A model generated the notes under the pieces. The model did not search any database. It saw only the letters and a program-made list of their open reading frames with translations, and was not told where the DNA came from. From assembly GCA_932521025.1 (NCBI GenBank), contig OW051473.1, positions 9,114,001-9,178,000 on the forward strand: a stretch of 64,000 nt of DNA. The letters run 5' to 3'. Shown here one piece after another: positions 44,273 to 55,263 of this stretch. The first letter of the stretch is position 1; the number at the start of each line of letters is the position of its first letter. Source of the stretch: Oscheius onirici (lineage: Eukaryota > Nematoda > Chromadorea > Rhabditida > Rhabditidae). The position numbers and the translations under genes were made by a program.

Positions 44273-47200
44273 ATGGCGACAGTGGGTCTCGGAACCAGTG
44301 GAAGACACAGCTGGGAAGCCACTGACCGACCAATGCTTTCCGAAGAGGAAGAAGAGGTTGAACGTATGTTTCTGTCTATTCGAATTTTTCAAACAATAGG
44401 AAGCATTGAATGTTCGGCAGATCCAGCTGTATCCACATTTTTTCTAGTAAACTGTGTTGCCATTTGTAGCAAAGATCCGCTGCTATTATCTGCACACTGC
44501 CACCCACATTTATTTGTCCAACGTTATTTCTACAAGCCACCGAGTTGATCAAGTTCTTGACCCCGGGTTTTACCCGAGAACTCCCGAGGCTATTGAGGAA
44601 GTGTTTGTGCGTGTCTGATTGCGCGGTGATCCTTAGCTCACGGCGCGCTCAAAGAGCCGAGTTCCCTTCTTTCCATTTTGAGCTCCCGAAAAGGTGTCAA
44701 GCTGTCTTGTGCCGGGGTCACTTTCTCTGTTGTCCAGTGCGTCTCTTTTGCCTATTTGCCGCTGACCGGACCGGACTTTACTCCGTCCCGGTGGCCGTTC
44801 AGGCTGCCCCCGTCGGCTCTCCTTCATGTTTCCGGTGTCGAAATTACATACCACTTGAGTTTTTGTTCCTTTCAATTCGGACTGTCTCCTCTTCCTCTCC
44901 CGGTCCCCCGGCTTCTGACGTTTCCTTTTGACAGCACAGAAGCCCTCCAAAAAATCAAGAGTCGAACCGTTTGTATTGTCTAGAACATCACAAGCAATGA
45001 CGGCGATCTCTGACTCGTAGCAATTATTTCATTGTCTCCGCCATGAAAATTCAACGGCTCGAAAGAGGTCATTCATTTTTAACCCATTCTTAACAATTTC
45101 TATCGTATATTTTAGGGCCAGCGAGGCAGCTGGCCCGCAGCTTCTCCGCACAGCCGGGTCGAACGAATCTTCCTTCGCGGAAATTTTCCATTTTTGCTCG
45201 AAGAAACACCTCGGAGCCTACCAACCATACGGCTTTTACCAACGCCTGGCTCTCCACATCCAACTTCCAGTCAGCTGTTCATACACAAATCCATTTTTTG
45301 GCGTTTAGGCTAAACGACGAAGAGGAGCCTCCAATTGAACGTCCTGCCGCAACTTTCGAAGAACCAGAGCCAGGAGTAAGGAAAAATGATTATAAAAAAA
45401 CAATCTTCCAGATGGAAGTGGTTCCTAAGCCTTTGGTAAGACAAGAGTCTCTCGGTTCTTTGGAGAGTTCAAGCTCTCCAGCGGAGGAACCCCGAAGCGC
45501 TGAAGAACTCTGGATTCATAGCAGCAAGGCCAAGAGTTCGATGTTGACCGCGATGACCGCCTTCTATTGTCTCTTCATAGTCATATTTGCTCTAGTCTTG
45601 GAGTTATCTCATCTGCTTTCGGGCGAGACGGAAAGGAAATTTAATACGAAAGACATGGTAAAAATTGCTTTTTTTTTGCAGAGTAACCCCTTTCAGATTT
45701 TTGGTATCTATATGTATGGTATAGGAATATCCTTCTTTGTATATATGTATGTTGTCCTGTTGCTCAATCCACGCTGGTATTCGACAGTCGCTTCTTTTAG
45801 AGTACGTCTATTTACCTTTGTGCATTGAAGCAAGAGCAAAGGAACAAAGAGGTTGACAGACAGACTGACTGATTCACTTTTCAGAGTCTCTTGAAATGTT
45901 TTCCCTCTTCGGCCTCCGAAGAAAGTATCTCTTCTGCAGCAGCAACTGTTCGTCGGGTTTGTTAACTTTTAATACCTGATGGTTTCCTTCTAGGTTACGC
46001 ATACCTCACCCTCGGCTGGCAGTCTTTTTCTTCGCCTCGGCGCTATTGTGTTCGGTGTCGTCGGAATTGTCTACTACGCCTTTCTTGTCTTCCTCTGCAC
46101 CATTGATAGCAAATGTTCTTCTCTTTCTATTGCTCTAGACAGCTGTGCCATAATCTTTATTTTCACCCAGATGCACTTTATTTTTTGTAATTGGAAGGTT
46201 AGTTCTAACAATTCTGGAGGACAATGTTGTTACAGTTAACCATAACTGGATCTCATTTTATTGCCCGGTTGGGAACTATGCATCTCGTCGCCGCTAACCT
46301 TTGGACATGGATACGATACATTTTGATGGAAGAAGGCGTCATGGAAAAAGAACTCAGGTAAGCGAGCGTCAACGAATTGAAGTCGCCACAGGTTGTAGTG
46401 ATAACCCATGTTACACTATGAGATATTGAACCTTTTAAAAGTCTTTAAAGCAAGCTGCAAAACCTACTTGCAGGGAAGTGTTTTCTCACCGTAACTCAAC
46501 GCCTACCTCATCGGAATCATCTCACGAGGATTCCAATCATCATAAAGCTGAAGCGAGCTGCTCCGCTGCAAGTTGTAAGTTACCGGCTAATTTTCAACTT
46601 TTTCGCTCTCAGGCATGTTCTCGGGACTATCTGATGCAATGTACACGGCCATCGTCGAGTATAGTTTGGTAAGTCAGCTTTTGCTCTGGGAGGGGGGGCT
46701 ATGATAAGCCCAGCTAGAGTAGCGTTTTACAGTAGTACACTAAATACAGATTACCAAAGGGATTTTTCGATATTCCTAGACTTCAGAAACTCTGCCACTA
46801 CCCAAAATCGAACTTTTCAGATAGCAGCGGCAGTGATGTATATAGTCTGGAGAAATATTGGTCGTGTGGATCGGGGAGCCGTTTACACGAAGAGAAAGCA
46901 TCAGATTCGCGTCGACTGCTCAAAAACGACTACTGGTCTCTTTCTTGGTCTCGCTTTCCTGGCAGCCACATTCACATCGATGATCGTCTATTACGGCTTC
47001 TCCTTGCTCAAACAACAAAAGAATGCTGCTTTTGTCTACGCTCTGACCGACATTTTCCAGGTAAGACTCATTTCAACAATCAGTTACAGTAATCTAGTAT
47101 GTCTGTTCCACTCTGGGCTGTGTTATCGCCATCTACCAAATGAGATCGCTTCGATATGATGCGAAACACGACGAGAAGAACGATCAGGAGCTTCTTGACC

Positions 47201-47719
47201 AGATGCTTCTGGCTCTAGGTCTAGTCGGAGAACTGATCTATTCAGTCGCAGGACTGGTAGGACTAACGGGAGATGCCAAATGGGAGCCCCTTACTTTCCT
47301 TCTACTCTTCGTCCACATCTTTAGACTCTTCCAGGTACCGTTTTAGAATATTGCACGGAAAATATTGTTAAGGTCGGCTTTCAAACGTTTCTGTTGTTCG
47401 TTGCCACGAGAGTTAGAGTACGTTCAGCAGATATGGAAAGGCAGCCAGGAAAACAGGCGATCACGTTTCTTTTGGCTGCAAATCTAGCCATTTTCCTCAT
47501 GAACCTATTCGAGTCCGAAAAAGCAGGTGTTTCTGAGATTATTGTTGGTCAGTTACTTTGTAAATGTCTCATGCAATATATCATTCAGATTTCTACGGAA
47601 AGAGATCATGGGTCTTCCTTGTGCGATCATTTAGCCCTCTTACCATTTTCTACCGTTTTCACAGCTCTGTCTGTTTTGCGGAGATTTGGAAGAATGTCTA
47701 TGCGAAAAAGAGAGCATAG
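44273..47719 (+). CDS. Otopetrin-like proton channel (nematode OTPL type)
   Basis: A multi-pass plasma-membrane protein of the otopetrin family; vertebrate and fly members conduct protons. Exons: 44273-44363, 45116-45801 (possibly containing one or two very short introns), 45885-45956, 45994-46197, 46236-46357, 46474-46574, 46613-46668, 46821-47060, 47098-47334, 47373-47547 and 47589-47719. The cytosolic N-terminus (MATVGLGTSGRHSWEAT) is acidic and Ser-rich. Otopetrin signatures include IYMYGIGISFFVYMYVVLL, AGSLFLRLGAIVFGVVGIVY, THMHF-like FTQMHFIFCNWK, ARLGTMHLVAANLWTWIRYI, LVGELIYSVAGLVGL and the C-terminal PLTIFYRFHSSVCFAEIWK. The product stops at KKRA. All junctions used are GT-AG and stay in phase. 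The 750-bp first intron holds an open frame on both strands that I consider non-coding. Confidence 0.92.
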
Positions 47720-48450
47720 AAGATGTCTGGGTAATAGTTTATCATGGTGCAATCAATAAATTACTGGTATTTTGTTATTGTTAATCAGTTACAAATGTTT
47801 TCATATGATGTGCTCAAGTTTTCAAGTGACGTCGCCGCAGCTGTTGTAGCAGAACACAACAAAAAGCAGTGTGTCACTGTCTGCACTTTCAAGGTCTTTA
47901 CACCCTTCGGAGTATCGAGGCTTTTCAACAAAAACGAAACGTTGAAAAGGTTAAAAAAACTAACAGCTACTCACACTTAGGTTTGAAGAGAAGTGAGAGT
48001 ACGAAAACTGTGATGAAAAGAAGTTTGAAATGCAGTGGGAGAATCAGCTGATACGTTGTTAAAGGGAAATTTGTAGCTGTACCAGCTGCTCCAGATTCAG
48101 TGCTCATTCAGCTCAAACCTAATCAGAATAGATGACCAGCTCCTAGCATGGCATGGTCCGGGACTATAAATCTCCTATAAATCTCCAAAAGATTTTGAAA
48201 AATCCTCTGGACATTTTTGCAATTGCCAACGTTTCAGTTAGTTTGGTTCTGTTAGTTTGGCGGAATCTTTGGGAAAAACAGAATTTTGAATACTGGCTTC
48301 GTCATGCTTACTGCGACGCAATGAAAACCACACCAGCTGTTCCGTTTCCGCTGAACAAGTGTCAGTTGGCGCGGACGAGATGCTACAATTCGTTCTTAAA
48401 TACGTAACATTGGATCAGTACCCAAGTTCGACTCTGAACGTTCACCAACA
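47720..48450. other. Intergenic region between the otopetrin-like gene and the small Cys-rich peptide gene
   Basis: No supported coding sequence. Two short open frames (47744-47980 and 48153-48407) show no motifs or splice partners. A TATAAATCTCC direct repeat is at about 48163-48190. Confidence 0.4.
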
Positions 48451-48689
48451 ATGCGCTTCTTCTTAGCTTCTCTTCTTCTCCTGGCCGTCATTTTCGCAGG
48501 TTACTTTCTTAGTTTACATAAAACGTTGTACTTTCAGTCATAAGTCAGACTGAAGCAGTATATGATATTGTCGAGCCTTGCAACGTGGACTGCGATCGTA
48601 TTCAACGCGAAAGAGATCAGTGCTGCAGAGCTCACGGCTGGAAAGGAAATCTGGGATGTGTTAACGATGTCGCTTACTGCTGGAAGTAG
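48451..48689 (+). CDS. Small secreted 6-cysteine peptide
   Basis: Two exons (48451-48499 and 48538-48689) join in phase to a 66-residue product. The signal peptide MRFFLASLLLLAVIFAVISQ is followed by a short linker and a mature part with Cys order C-x3-C-x9-CC-x10-C-x6-C, including QCCRAHGWKG and the terminal YCWK. The intron is 38 bp. An AATAAA poly(A) signal is 23 bp after the stop (48712). The pattern resembles small secreted nematode disulfide-rich peptides, but I cannot name a family. It is next to three other secreted Cys-rich genes on the same strand, which suggests a shared extracellular role, for example defence or cuticle/gut surface (inference). Confidence 0.8.
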
Positions 48690-48824
48690 TGGCAATCTGT
48701 GACAAACATCCAATAAAAATCATTGCTAGCAAATTATCGTTAATTCTTTGAAGGATAGGTTCGAGTTCAAATCGAACACGAGAACTGATTTGCCCTGACC
48801 TTGTGACCAGCCGCTGTCTTTCAA

Positions 48825-50343
48825 ATGAAGTTTTCTGTTCTCTTAGCGATACTAGCAGTGTCAGCAGCTTCTCCTCATTCGAGAGTTTTGAACATTGGCT
48901 GTAAGTTACTTTCTTAAATAACTGACCGCATACTAAATCCTACGAACAAACTCCAGCAAACAAGCAGCGAAAAGGGTATACCCAGTTGTCCCTCGCTCTA
49001 GATTTTCTCTCGCCAATCTTGTATGACTTTGTGCAGCAAGCAGTCCAATTTGGCTCAGGTCCTCCTTCGTACTGCTTCCCAGAAAAGCTGTACTAGAGAA
49101 TAGCGAAAGGACAATAGGACGAACAAATCCAATGTTTTGTTTCATAAACGGCGCGTAGGACAGTAGACAAAATTAACGAGAAAAGAACAAGCTGAATGGG
49201 ATCAGGGTAAGCAGCGAAACATGTTGATTTTGTAATAACTTGAACTTGAAATGCCCAGTTACCATGGGGAATGTTATAGACTTCGTCCACAACTTTGTTT
49301 TGTTTCAGTCTTGGACAAGTATCCCGAATGGAAGTCTTGCGATGGAATGCCATGTATCGATGGATTTGTATGTGTTGAAAGGAAAAGTGAGCAGTACACA
49401 GGACCTCTGTGTGTTCATGCTGGCCCGGGTAAGCTACCAGATACTCACAAAATCAATTCTCAGTAACCTGTGCCTTGATTGATTGCTTCTCTGGACTAAA
49501 ATGCATTCATGAAGAAGTGATTTGTAAGAAGGCACCCTGCTATCCTGTGCCCAAATGTGTTCCGAGCAACAAATGTTCAGAGAAGGAGCATTGGGATCAG
49601 TGTGGAGGATGTGAGAACACTTGTGAACATCCGGATACAGTTTGCGCAGCTGTTTACCTGCCTAATAAGGCAAGATGCAGGTAGATTTCTTTTGTTCTTT
49701 ACCAGACCCAGCGAACCATAGATTATGCTCTTACTAGTTGATTAGCGAGGCTCCTAGGCTCTTTAAGGCCTGTCTTTAAGTTCAGTACAAATCGTGTTAC
49801 CTAAGTTTATTAGAGGTATATTAAATAGAGCTACAACAGTAAAAGAGTGAGAGAAAATAGGGAGTCAGGCCAGATCCTGAGCCATGTACTTAAAGAATGT
49901 GTTGTGTCCTGGCAAGACCCATTACAGTAAAGACGCGGGAGTTCAAATAAGGAATAGCACATTACAACAGAATGTAATGCAGTTTCGCAAACTTATTGAG
50001 TTAACACGTTACATATTCTTCAACTAATTTTCCAGGTGTAACTCTCCTCTGGTTAGAAACCGTCAAGGCGAATGCGTCGAACTAGACAAATGCGAGGAAA
50101 AGAAAAACTCGGAGCTCCACCACAAGTGTAAGGCTCTCAACTGCAAATATGGTCAAAAGTGCCTCCTACAAGGCCCATCCATGCGTTGTGGCATGAATTC
50201 GGGTATGTTGTTTCCGCTTCTGGAATAATCCCTGTTTTCCAGCTGTTCGTTGTAATTGCTCAGCTGCTGAACTCTGCATTCTACAGATCATTCAATGCTT
50301 CACAACACCCTGTGATCCGATCCCTATTTGTGTTTCAGGTTAG
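48825..50343 (+). CDS. Secreted cysteine-rich protein with TIL domain (cluster gene 1)
   Basis: Exons 48825-48900, 49309-49428, 49464-49680, 50036-50202 and 50243-50343 join in phase (phases 1, 1, 2, 1). The signal peptide MKFSVLLAILAVSAAS is followed by a module around CDGMPCIDGFVCVERK and then CALIDCFSGLKCI. A trypsin-inhibitor-like (TIL) domain runs from CSEKEHWDQCGGCENTC through CRCNSPLVRNRQGECVELDKC. After the TIL come KCKALNCKYGQKCLLQGPSM and CNCSAAELCIL, ending PICVSG at 50343. TIL domains are typically serine-protease inhibitors of nematodes and arthropods, but the reactive-site residue cannot be judged here. The 408-bp first intron and 355-bp third intron contain nothing recognisable. 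Confidence 0.8.
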
Positions 50344-50406
50344 CTTTCAATAGAAAATGATCATATCAAACTTGTTTTGGAGAGCTTGCTCTGTCAATTA
50401 ACACAA

Positions 50407-50418
50407 AGGCTATAAAAA
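50407..50418 (+). promoter_or_regulatory. TATA box of cluster gene 2
   Basis: GGCTATAAAAAG lies about 25 bp upstream of the ATG at 50435. The same GGCTATAAAA string precedes the paralogous gene at 58449. Confidence 0.6.
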
Positions 50419-50434
50419 GGGCGAATTGCCAAAA

Positions 50435-51628
50435 ATGACAAGCATGTTTGGCTTGATCCTCTTCTTCTCCTTCTTGTTGGGGTGCTCTGGGCGTAAGATC
50501 TATTTGGTTTCCATTGTTTTGTCATTCAGAAGGAACACTATCATGTAACGGCCTTCCATGTCCGGATGGTCAAGCCTGCATGATGATATCTGGATTCCCA
50601 AGATGCATGCCTTCAACTTCTGTCACTCCGACTTGTAATCCTGTTTGTGTCGTTGGACAAACTTGCTTAACTAATGCTCAAGGACTTGCACAATGTGTTA
50701 GTACTGGTATTAACCCTCAACGATGTAATCTTCCTTGTATTGCTGGACAAATCTGTATGCTAAACGGTCAAGGAGTTCCACAATGTGTCAGCTCTGGAAT
50801 CACAACACCGCAGCAGTGCAATTTGCAGTGTCCTGTGGGACAAGTATGTCTTACAACAGCTCAAGGATATCCTCAATGTGTAGTCTCTGGTGGTACTGGA
50901 ACTACTGGATGTAATCTTCCTTGTGTCAGTGGACAAATATGTATGATCAGTGCTCAAGGAATTCCTCAGTGTGTCTCTACTAACACTGGCATCCAAGTCT
51001 GCAACCTGCCTTGTGCAACAGGACAAATCTGCTTGGTAATCCAAGGAATTCAGCAGTGTTCACCCTATCCCGGAACTTTGCCAACAACTTGTCGTATTAA
51101 CGAGTCTATCAACCAGTGTGGCAACCTCTGTGAGAACAAATGTCAAAGCATTTATACTGGAGTAAGTGCAGCATTGTTTCATATCAAATGTTCAGCCGAC
51201 TGCTTGTCCAGCCATTTGTGCTCCAACTGCATGTACTTGTAACCCGGGATTCTATAGAGAGGAAACTACTAATCTTTGTGTAACTATTCTCCAGTGTCCA
51301 AGTAAAAAATGATTTTTTGGATCTATAATCAGTTTTAGGAAGCGGTTGGTGGCCTGGATCTTTCTCTTCTTTGTCATCTTCTGGCACTTCAAGCAGTGGA
51401 AGTTCGTCAGTTGGGTATCCTGGAACTGCCAGCTATCCAGGTGCTTACTACCCTGGAAGCGGTTATCCTTCAACTGGATTCCCTTCTACAGTCATCCCTG
51501 GTTATCAAGTCACCTATGTTACCGGAAGCGCTACCAATGCTTGTGGTGCCGGTTGCAGTCCTGGATACTACTGTTCTGTTCAGTATACTGGAGCCGTTTG
51601 TCTTCCTCATGCTGTTATTCAGTATTGA
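50435..51628 (+). CDS. Secreted repeat protein: Cys-module array, TIL domain and Gly/Ser/Tyr tail (cluster gene 2)
   Basis: Exons 50435-50492, 50530-51161, 51196-51301 and 51339-51628 join in phase. The signal peptide is MTSMFGLILFFSFLLGCSG. Seven tandem modules of about 35 residues follow with the pattern C-x3-C-x2-GQ-x-C-x(3,5)-QG-x2-QC, for example CNLPCIAGQICMLNGQGVPQ. A TIL domain (CRINESINQCGNLCENKC to TCNPGFYREE...ILQCP) comes next. The tail is rich in Gly, Ser, Tyr and Pro (SSGTSSSGSSSVGYPGT) with one last Cys module. AATAAA lies at 51633, immediately after the stop. The modules are similar at DNA level, suggesting recent tandem expansion. Role inferred: secreted protease inhibitor or structural/mucus-like protein. 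Confidence 0.85.
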
Positions 51629-51649
51629 ACCTAATAAACAATCAGATAC

Positions 51650-52065
51650 TGAAAGATTTTCAAATCTTCGTTTTCGGCGCAAGGCGCATCCTTGGTGACA
51701 CAGTCAAGTTTGTGGATTCTTTCACGTTCCTTGGTTCAAAAATATCAATTCCAATTGCTGACGGCTCAGAAGTTAAATGGCGAATCGGACTTGGCTACTG
51801 GAAATTCAACCACAACAGAAAGATGCTCTGTGACAAGACGATCCAATTGTCCAAAAGACGGAATCTATTCGAGTCATGTGTCACACCGACTGTGCTATTT
51901 GGAACAGAGACTTGGACTCTGCGCGAAGGAGACTACAATTGGCCAAAATGCAGATGTTTGGACGAGGTCAAGACGTTAGCAGGCAACACATGGTGGAGAC
52001 ACTCGAGGTCGGAATGGTTTACTCTCCGAGACGTTTTAGTCGATACAGACTTGATATAAGCGATT
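51650..52065 (+). mobile_element. LINE reverse-transcriptase fragment (C-terminal part)
   Basis: The frame FVDSFTFLGSKISIPIADGS, KMLCDKTIQLSKRRNLFESC and VTPTVLFGTETWTLRE matches the region downstream of the catalytic domain in non-LTR retrotransposons (the typical VYLG... and ...LLYGSETW-like blocks). Only about 130 codons remain. It starts about 20 bp after the stop of cluster gene 2. It is probably a 5'-truncated, dead insertion. Confidence 0.7.
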
Positions 52066-52329
52066 AAAGATTAAAGATTTCGGCGCAAGAAACAATCGTC
52101 ATACATGCCGCAAAAGCTCAATCCTCAACGCCCTAGCGAAACTTTAGCGTAGCGCCAGTTGACGACCTCGGCGGGCCGGCAGCTCAGTTGGTGGAACGTT
52201 GGTTAAAGGAATTCAGCCCCTCAAAAAGACTGCTTCGAGTCGGCCTGGTCCTTCGATCAGTAAGAATATCGTCGCAGAAGTCCAGAATCTTCAGGGCCAG
52301 CCCCAGGACGTCTTTCAAGGTACGGTCGG
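52066..52329. other. Spacer between LINE fragment and Argonaute remnant
   Basis: Mostly unidentified. GGCCGGCAGCTCAGTTGGTG at about 52176 looks like a tRNA A box, so a tRNA-related repeat fragment may be present, but no B box was found. Confidence 0.3.
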
Positions 52330-53277
52330 CACGATGGGTCTGATCGACTGCAAAAAAAAAGAATCTGTTAGTTGCAGGTGAAGCTCGGAAAACCTCAGCA
52401 TATTGATACCTTTTATTTTCAACCTTTTTTGTGTGCGCCGGTAGTCTTCCGGTTTTGGCCGAAAAACCAGCGATTCTTTCCCTGAATGCGGTCGTGAGAT
52501 CTATGTCATGTGCACGTCTGATTTCTTCACATAGGCTGCTGTACTCCCACTTGGTGACCTCAACATCGAAGCTGCCAACAACAGTAGCGACGCAGATCTT
52601 TCTGCTAGGATCCACCATGCTGCTGAAGGTCAGTCCAAGCACCAGGGTCGGTTCTTCCGGATCCGCCAGGGTTTTCCAGGAGAGAGACTTCTCCTTATTG
52701 ATGTTGTGGACAGTGGCACCCAACTTTCCAAGAATCTTCAAAGCCAAGCATTGGGCCGTAGTGCAACGGGTCGGGTTCCCTTTCATAGAGTCCCATGTCT
52801 GGACAAGAAGACATTGACAATATACCCCGGCCTTGTTGGCAGAATCTTTGAATATTCCTAAAAGAGTCTCTTTACAGAACAAAATGCAAAATTACGGAAA
52901 GTGTTCTTCGAAAGGCGTCGGTGTTGGAAGACGACGATGATCAATAGCTTGGCATCGGTCTTGTGCTCCTTATTGAACTGTCCGTCTTCGTTTTTGGAGC
53001 TCATCATGGAGGTTAGAAGCATCTTCCTGTCGACTTGGCTCATTTCCAACTTATAATGACCTGCGTTTCCAATGGTCTAAAACACAGGTTTATTTGGATC
53101 TGTCAAAAAGTGGATTCTTTGAAGAGAAAAGGATTTGTCAAATCCTCGTCTTTTCTCATAGGATCGCTGTTTTACCGTCTGTTTCAAATTTTTTCCAGAG
53201 TTTTTTCGAGTTCGCTAAAAAAAAATATGTGTTTCTGTTGCCCAAAAATGTTGCCAAAACTGCCTAGACTGCTTTAC

Positions 53278-54668
53278 ATAATTATAGGTTCACCCCCTTT
53301 TTTGGGCGTACCGCGGTGCGCCGATAACTTGTGGCTTTGATATGTGTTCCATCGAATTCAGAATGGTTAAATACCCAGGAAAACAAATTTTTAGAGCTAT
53401 CGAGCGTTTGATCTGATTTTAATCGGTGATTTTGCATTTTTAGCCCTTTTCATAATTATAGGTTCAGTTGGTCAACTAACACAATTTATTTAATAAATCA
53501 ACAAGATTAATAATGAGTACAACCACCATGGTTAGAAACAACTTCGAGAAGTCTATCGGGCATATTGGAGATCAATTTATCGATAAGGACTTGATCAATT
53601 TGATCCCATTCGATTGCCACGGCCTTCTTCAGCTCATCTACGGTGTTGAACTGTCTTCCACTGGCATAGACACGTCTGGTAAGAACTCCCCAGACGTTTT
53701 CTATGGGATTAAGATCGGGAGAACATGCAGGCCACTTCAGAACCGGAATATTGTGGTTTGCCAGCCAAGTCTTGGTCGAGTTACTACTGTGAATGGACGC
53801 ATTGTCTTGTTGGAAAGTAAATCCACGACGTCTATTGACTCTGATGAATGGTAGCAGATGAACCTTGGATAAAGAAGTGTCTATGAAAAAAGTAAGATCT
53901 AACTTGAAGAACGTCTTGATAGTCAGAAGAGTCCATCTTACACGTGACGAAGGCAAGTGCGAGAATTCCTCTTGAGCTGAAGCCTCCCCATACCATTAAC
54001 GATCCACCTCCAAAGTTTCGACGACTGAAGACTCTTGGTTCTTTGCGAAGATCTCGCCAGTAATGTGTCGAACCGTCTGGACCATCCAAATTGAATTTCT
54101 TCTCATCCGAAAAGATAATCTTAAAAGAAGGTGGACACCAATAAGGTAACTAATTTTTGACCAGTCGGTTGACATGTTTTTTCTGACTAAATCTAGGCGG
54201 GCAGTCTTGTGGTGATCTTTCAGCTTCGGAGATTGCTTCATAGCTTCACGAACAATATGAGGAGAGCGATTGACCACACGCCAAAGTGTTGGGACAGAGA
54301 CTTGGAGACCCATATCACGACGAACGTCGTTGAGTGAGGCCGTCGAGTTCGAAAGAGTCTGGCAAACCAAAACACAGTATTTTTCCTCGGGGCATAATGA
54401 GAGAAGTGGCTTTTCAACATGTCTAGCTACCCCATTTGGACTTATGAGTAATATTATACGGGAGAGAGCTGGGTTTTCCAACTGAACCTATAATTATGAA
54501 AAGGGCTAAAAATGCAAAATCATTGATTAAAATCAGATCAAACGCTCGGTAGCTCTGAAAATTTGTTTTCCAGGGTTTTTAACCATTTTGAATCCGATGG
54601 AGCCCATACCAAAGCCACTTATCGGCGCACCGCGCTACGCCCAAAAAAGGGGGTGAACCTATAATTAT
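53278..54668 (-). mobile_element. Tc1-family transposon with about 190-bp IR/DR ends, inserted in Argonaute intron
   Basis: The terminal inverted repeats (53278-53470 and 54477-54668) match closely; each contains the motif ATAATTATAGGTTCA twice in direct orientation, at its outer and inner ends. This is the IR/DR arrangement known from some Tc1/mariner elements. The transposase on the minus strand has an N-terminal region of paired-type DNA-binding character, then FSDEKKFNLDGPDGSTHYW, GGGSLMVWGGFSSRGILAL, QQDNASIHSS and SPDLNPIENVWG. The second Asp and the final Glu are 34 residues apart (DD34E). A 46-nt intron at about 53.9 kb restores the frame. The change of frame near 54.13 kb is not resolved by a clean GT-AG intron, so the copy may be inactive. 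It ends at TA-rich sites. Confidence 0.88.
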
Positions 54669-55263
54669 AATAAGCAGTGTATCTGGGTGCCTGTATTTCG
54701 TTGAAAATTTACGGTTACTTACGTTCCCTCCAAGAGGAGTGTTGCAGCCCATCATGTTTAAGGTCTGCATCAGGGTCTCGAGAGGCTTCTTCCACAAGCC
54801 TTTGGGACCTCCAGTTCTATTCTCAGACGAAATTAACATAACCAGCGGGATGACGGAGATGTCTTTGGAGACAGTCTGGCGCAAGCCGGCATCAGAAGAC
54901 AGCGTCCATTCTCCCTTGTTGTCAACGTCCTCAAAGCTGCTGTCACCCTGAAAAGGCAGAAATATAGTTTTTACATAATGACTCGCACGAAGCTACTTAT
55001 TGTCGTCTAGCTAAAAGGTTGCTGGCCCCTTCGCTCTACCAGGGCATCCGCTCTACCGGAACGAAGATCTACCGAGGCCCAGCGAGCAGACGCAAGCTGT
55101 GGAACCCCTCTAGTCGTAGCCTGGACAACTGACTAGTTGAAATCGTCTATCATGCAAAGCTCTCAATTGCCGAAAACGAGGTCTATGTGATGAACACGAA
55201 ATTCGCGAAAAGACTCACGGAAATGGACATGGATGTCTCCGAACATGTAGTCGAAAAATGCAA

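Noticed and set aside
44545-44983. Open frames of about 100-128 codons on both strands
   Set aside because: They lie wholly within the first intron of the otopetrin-like gene, show no motif and overlap each other on opposite strands.
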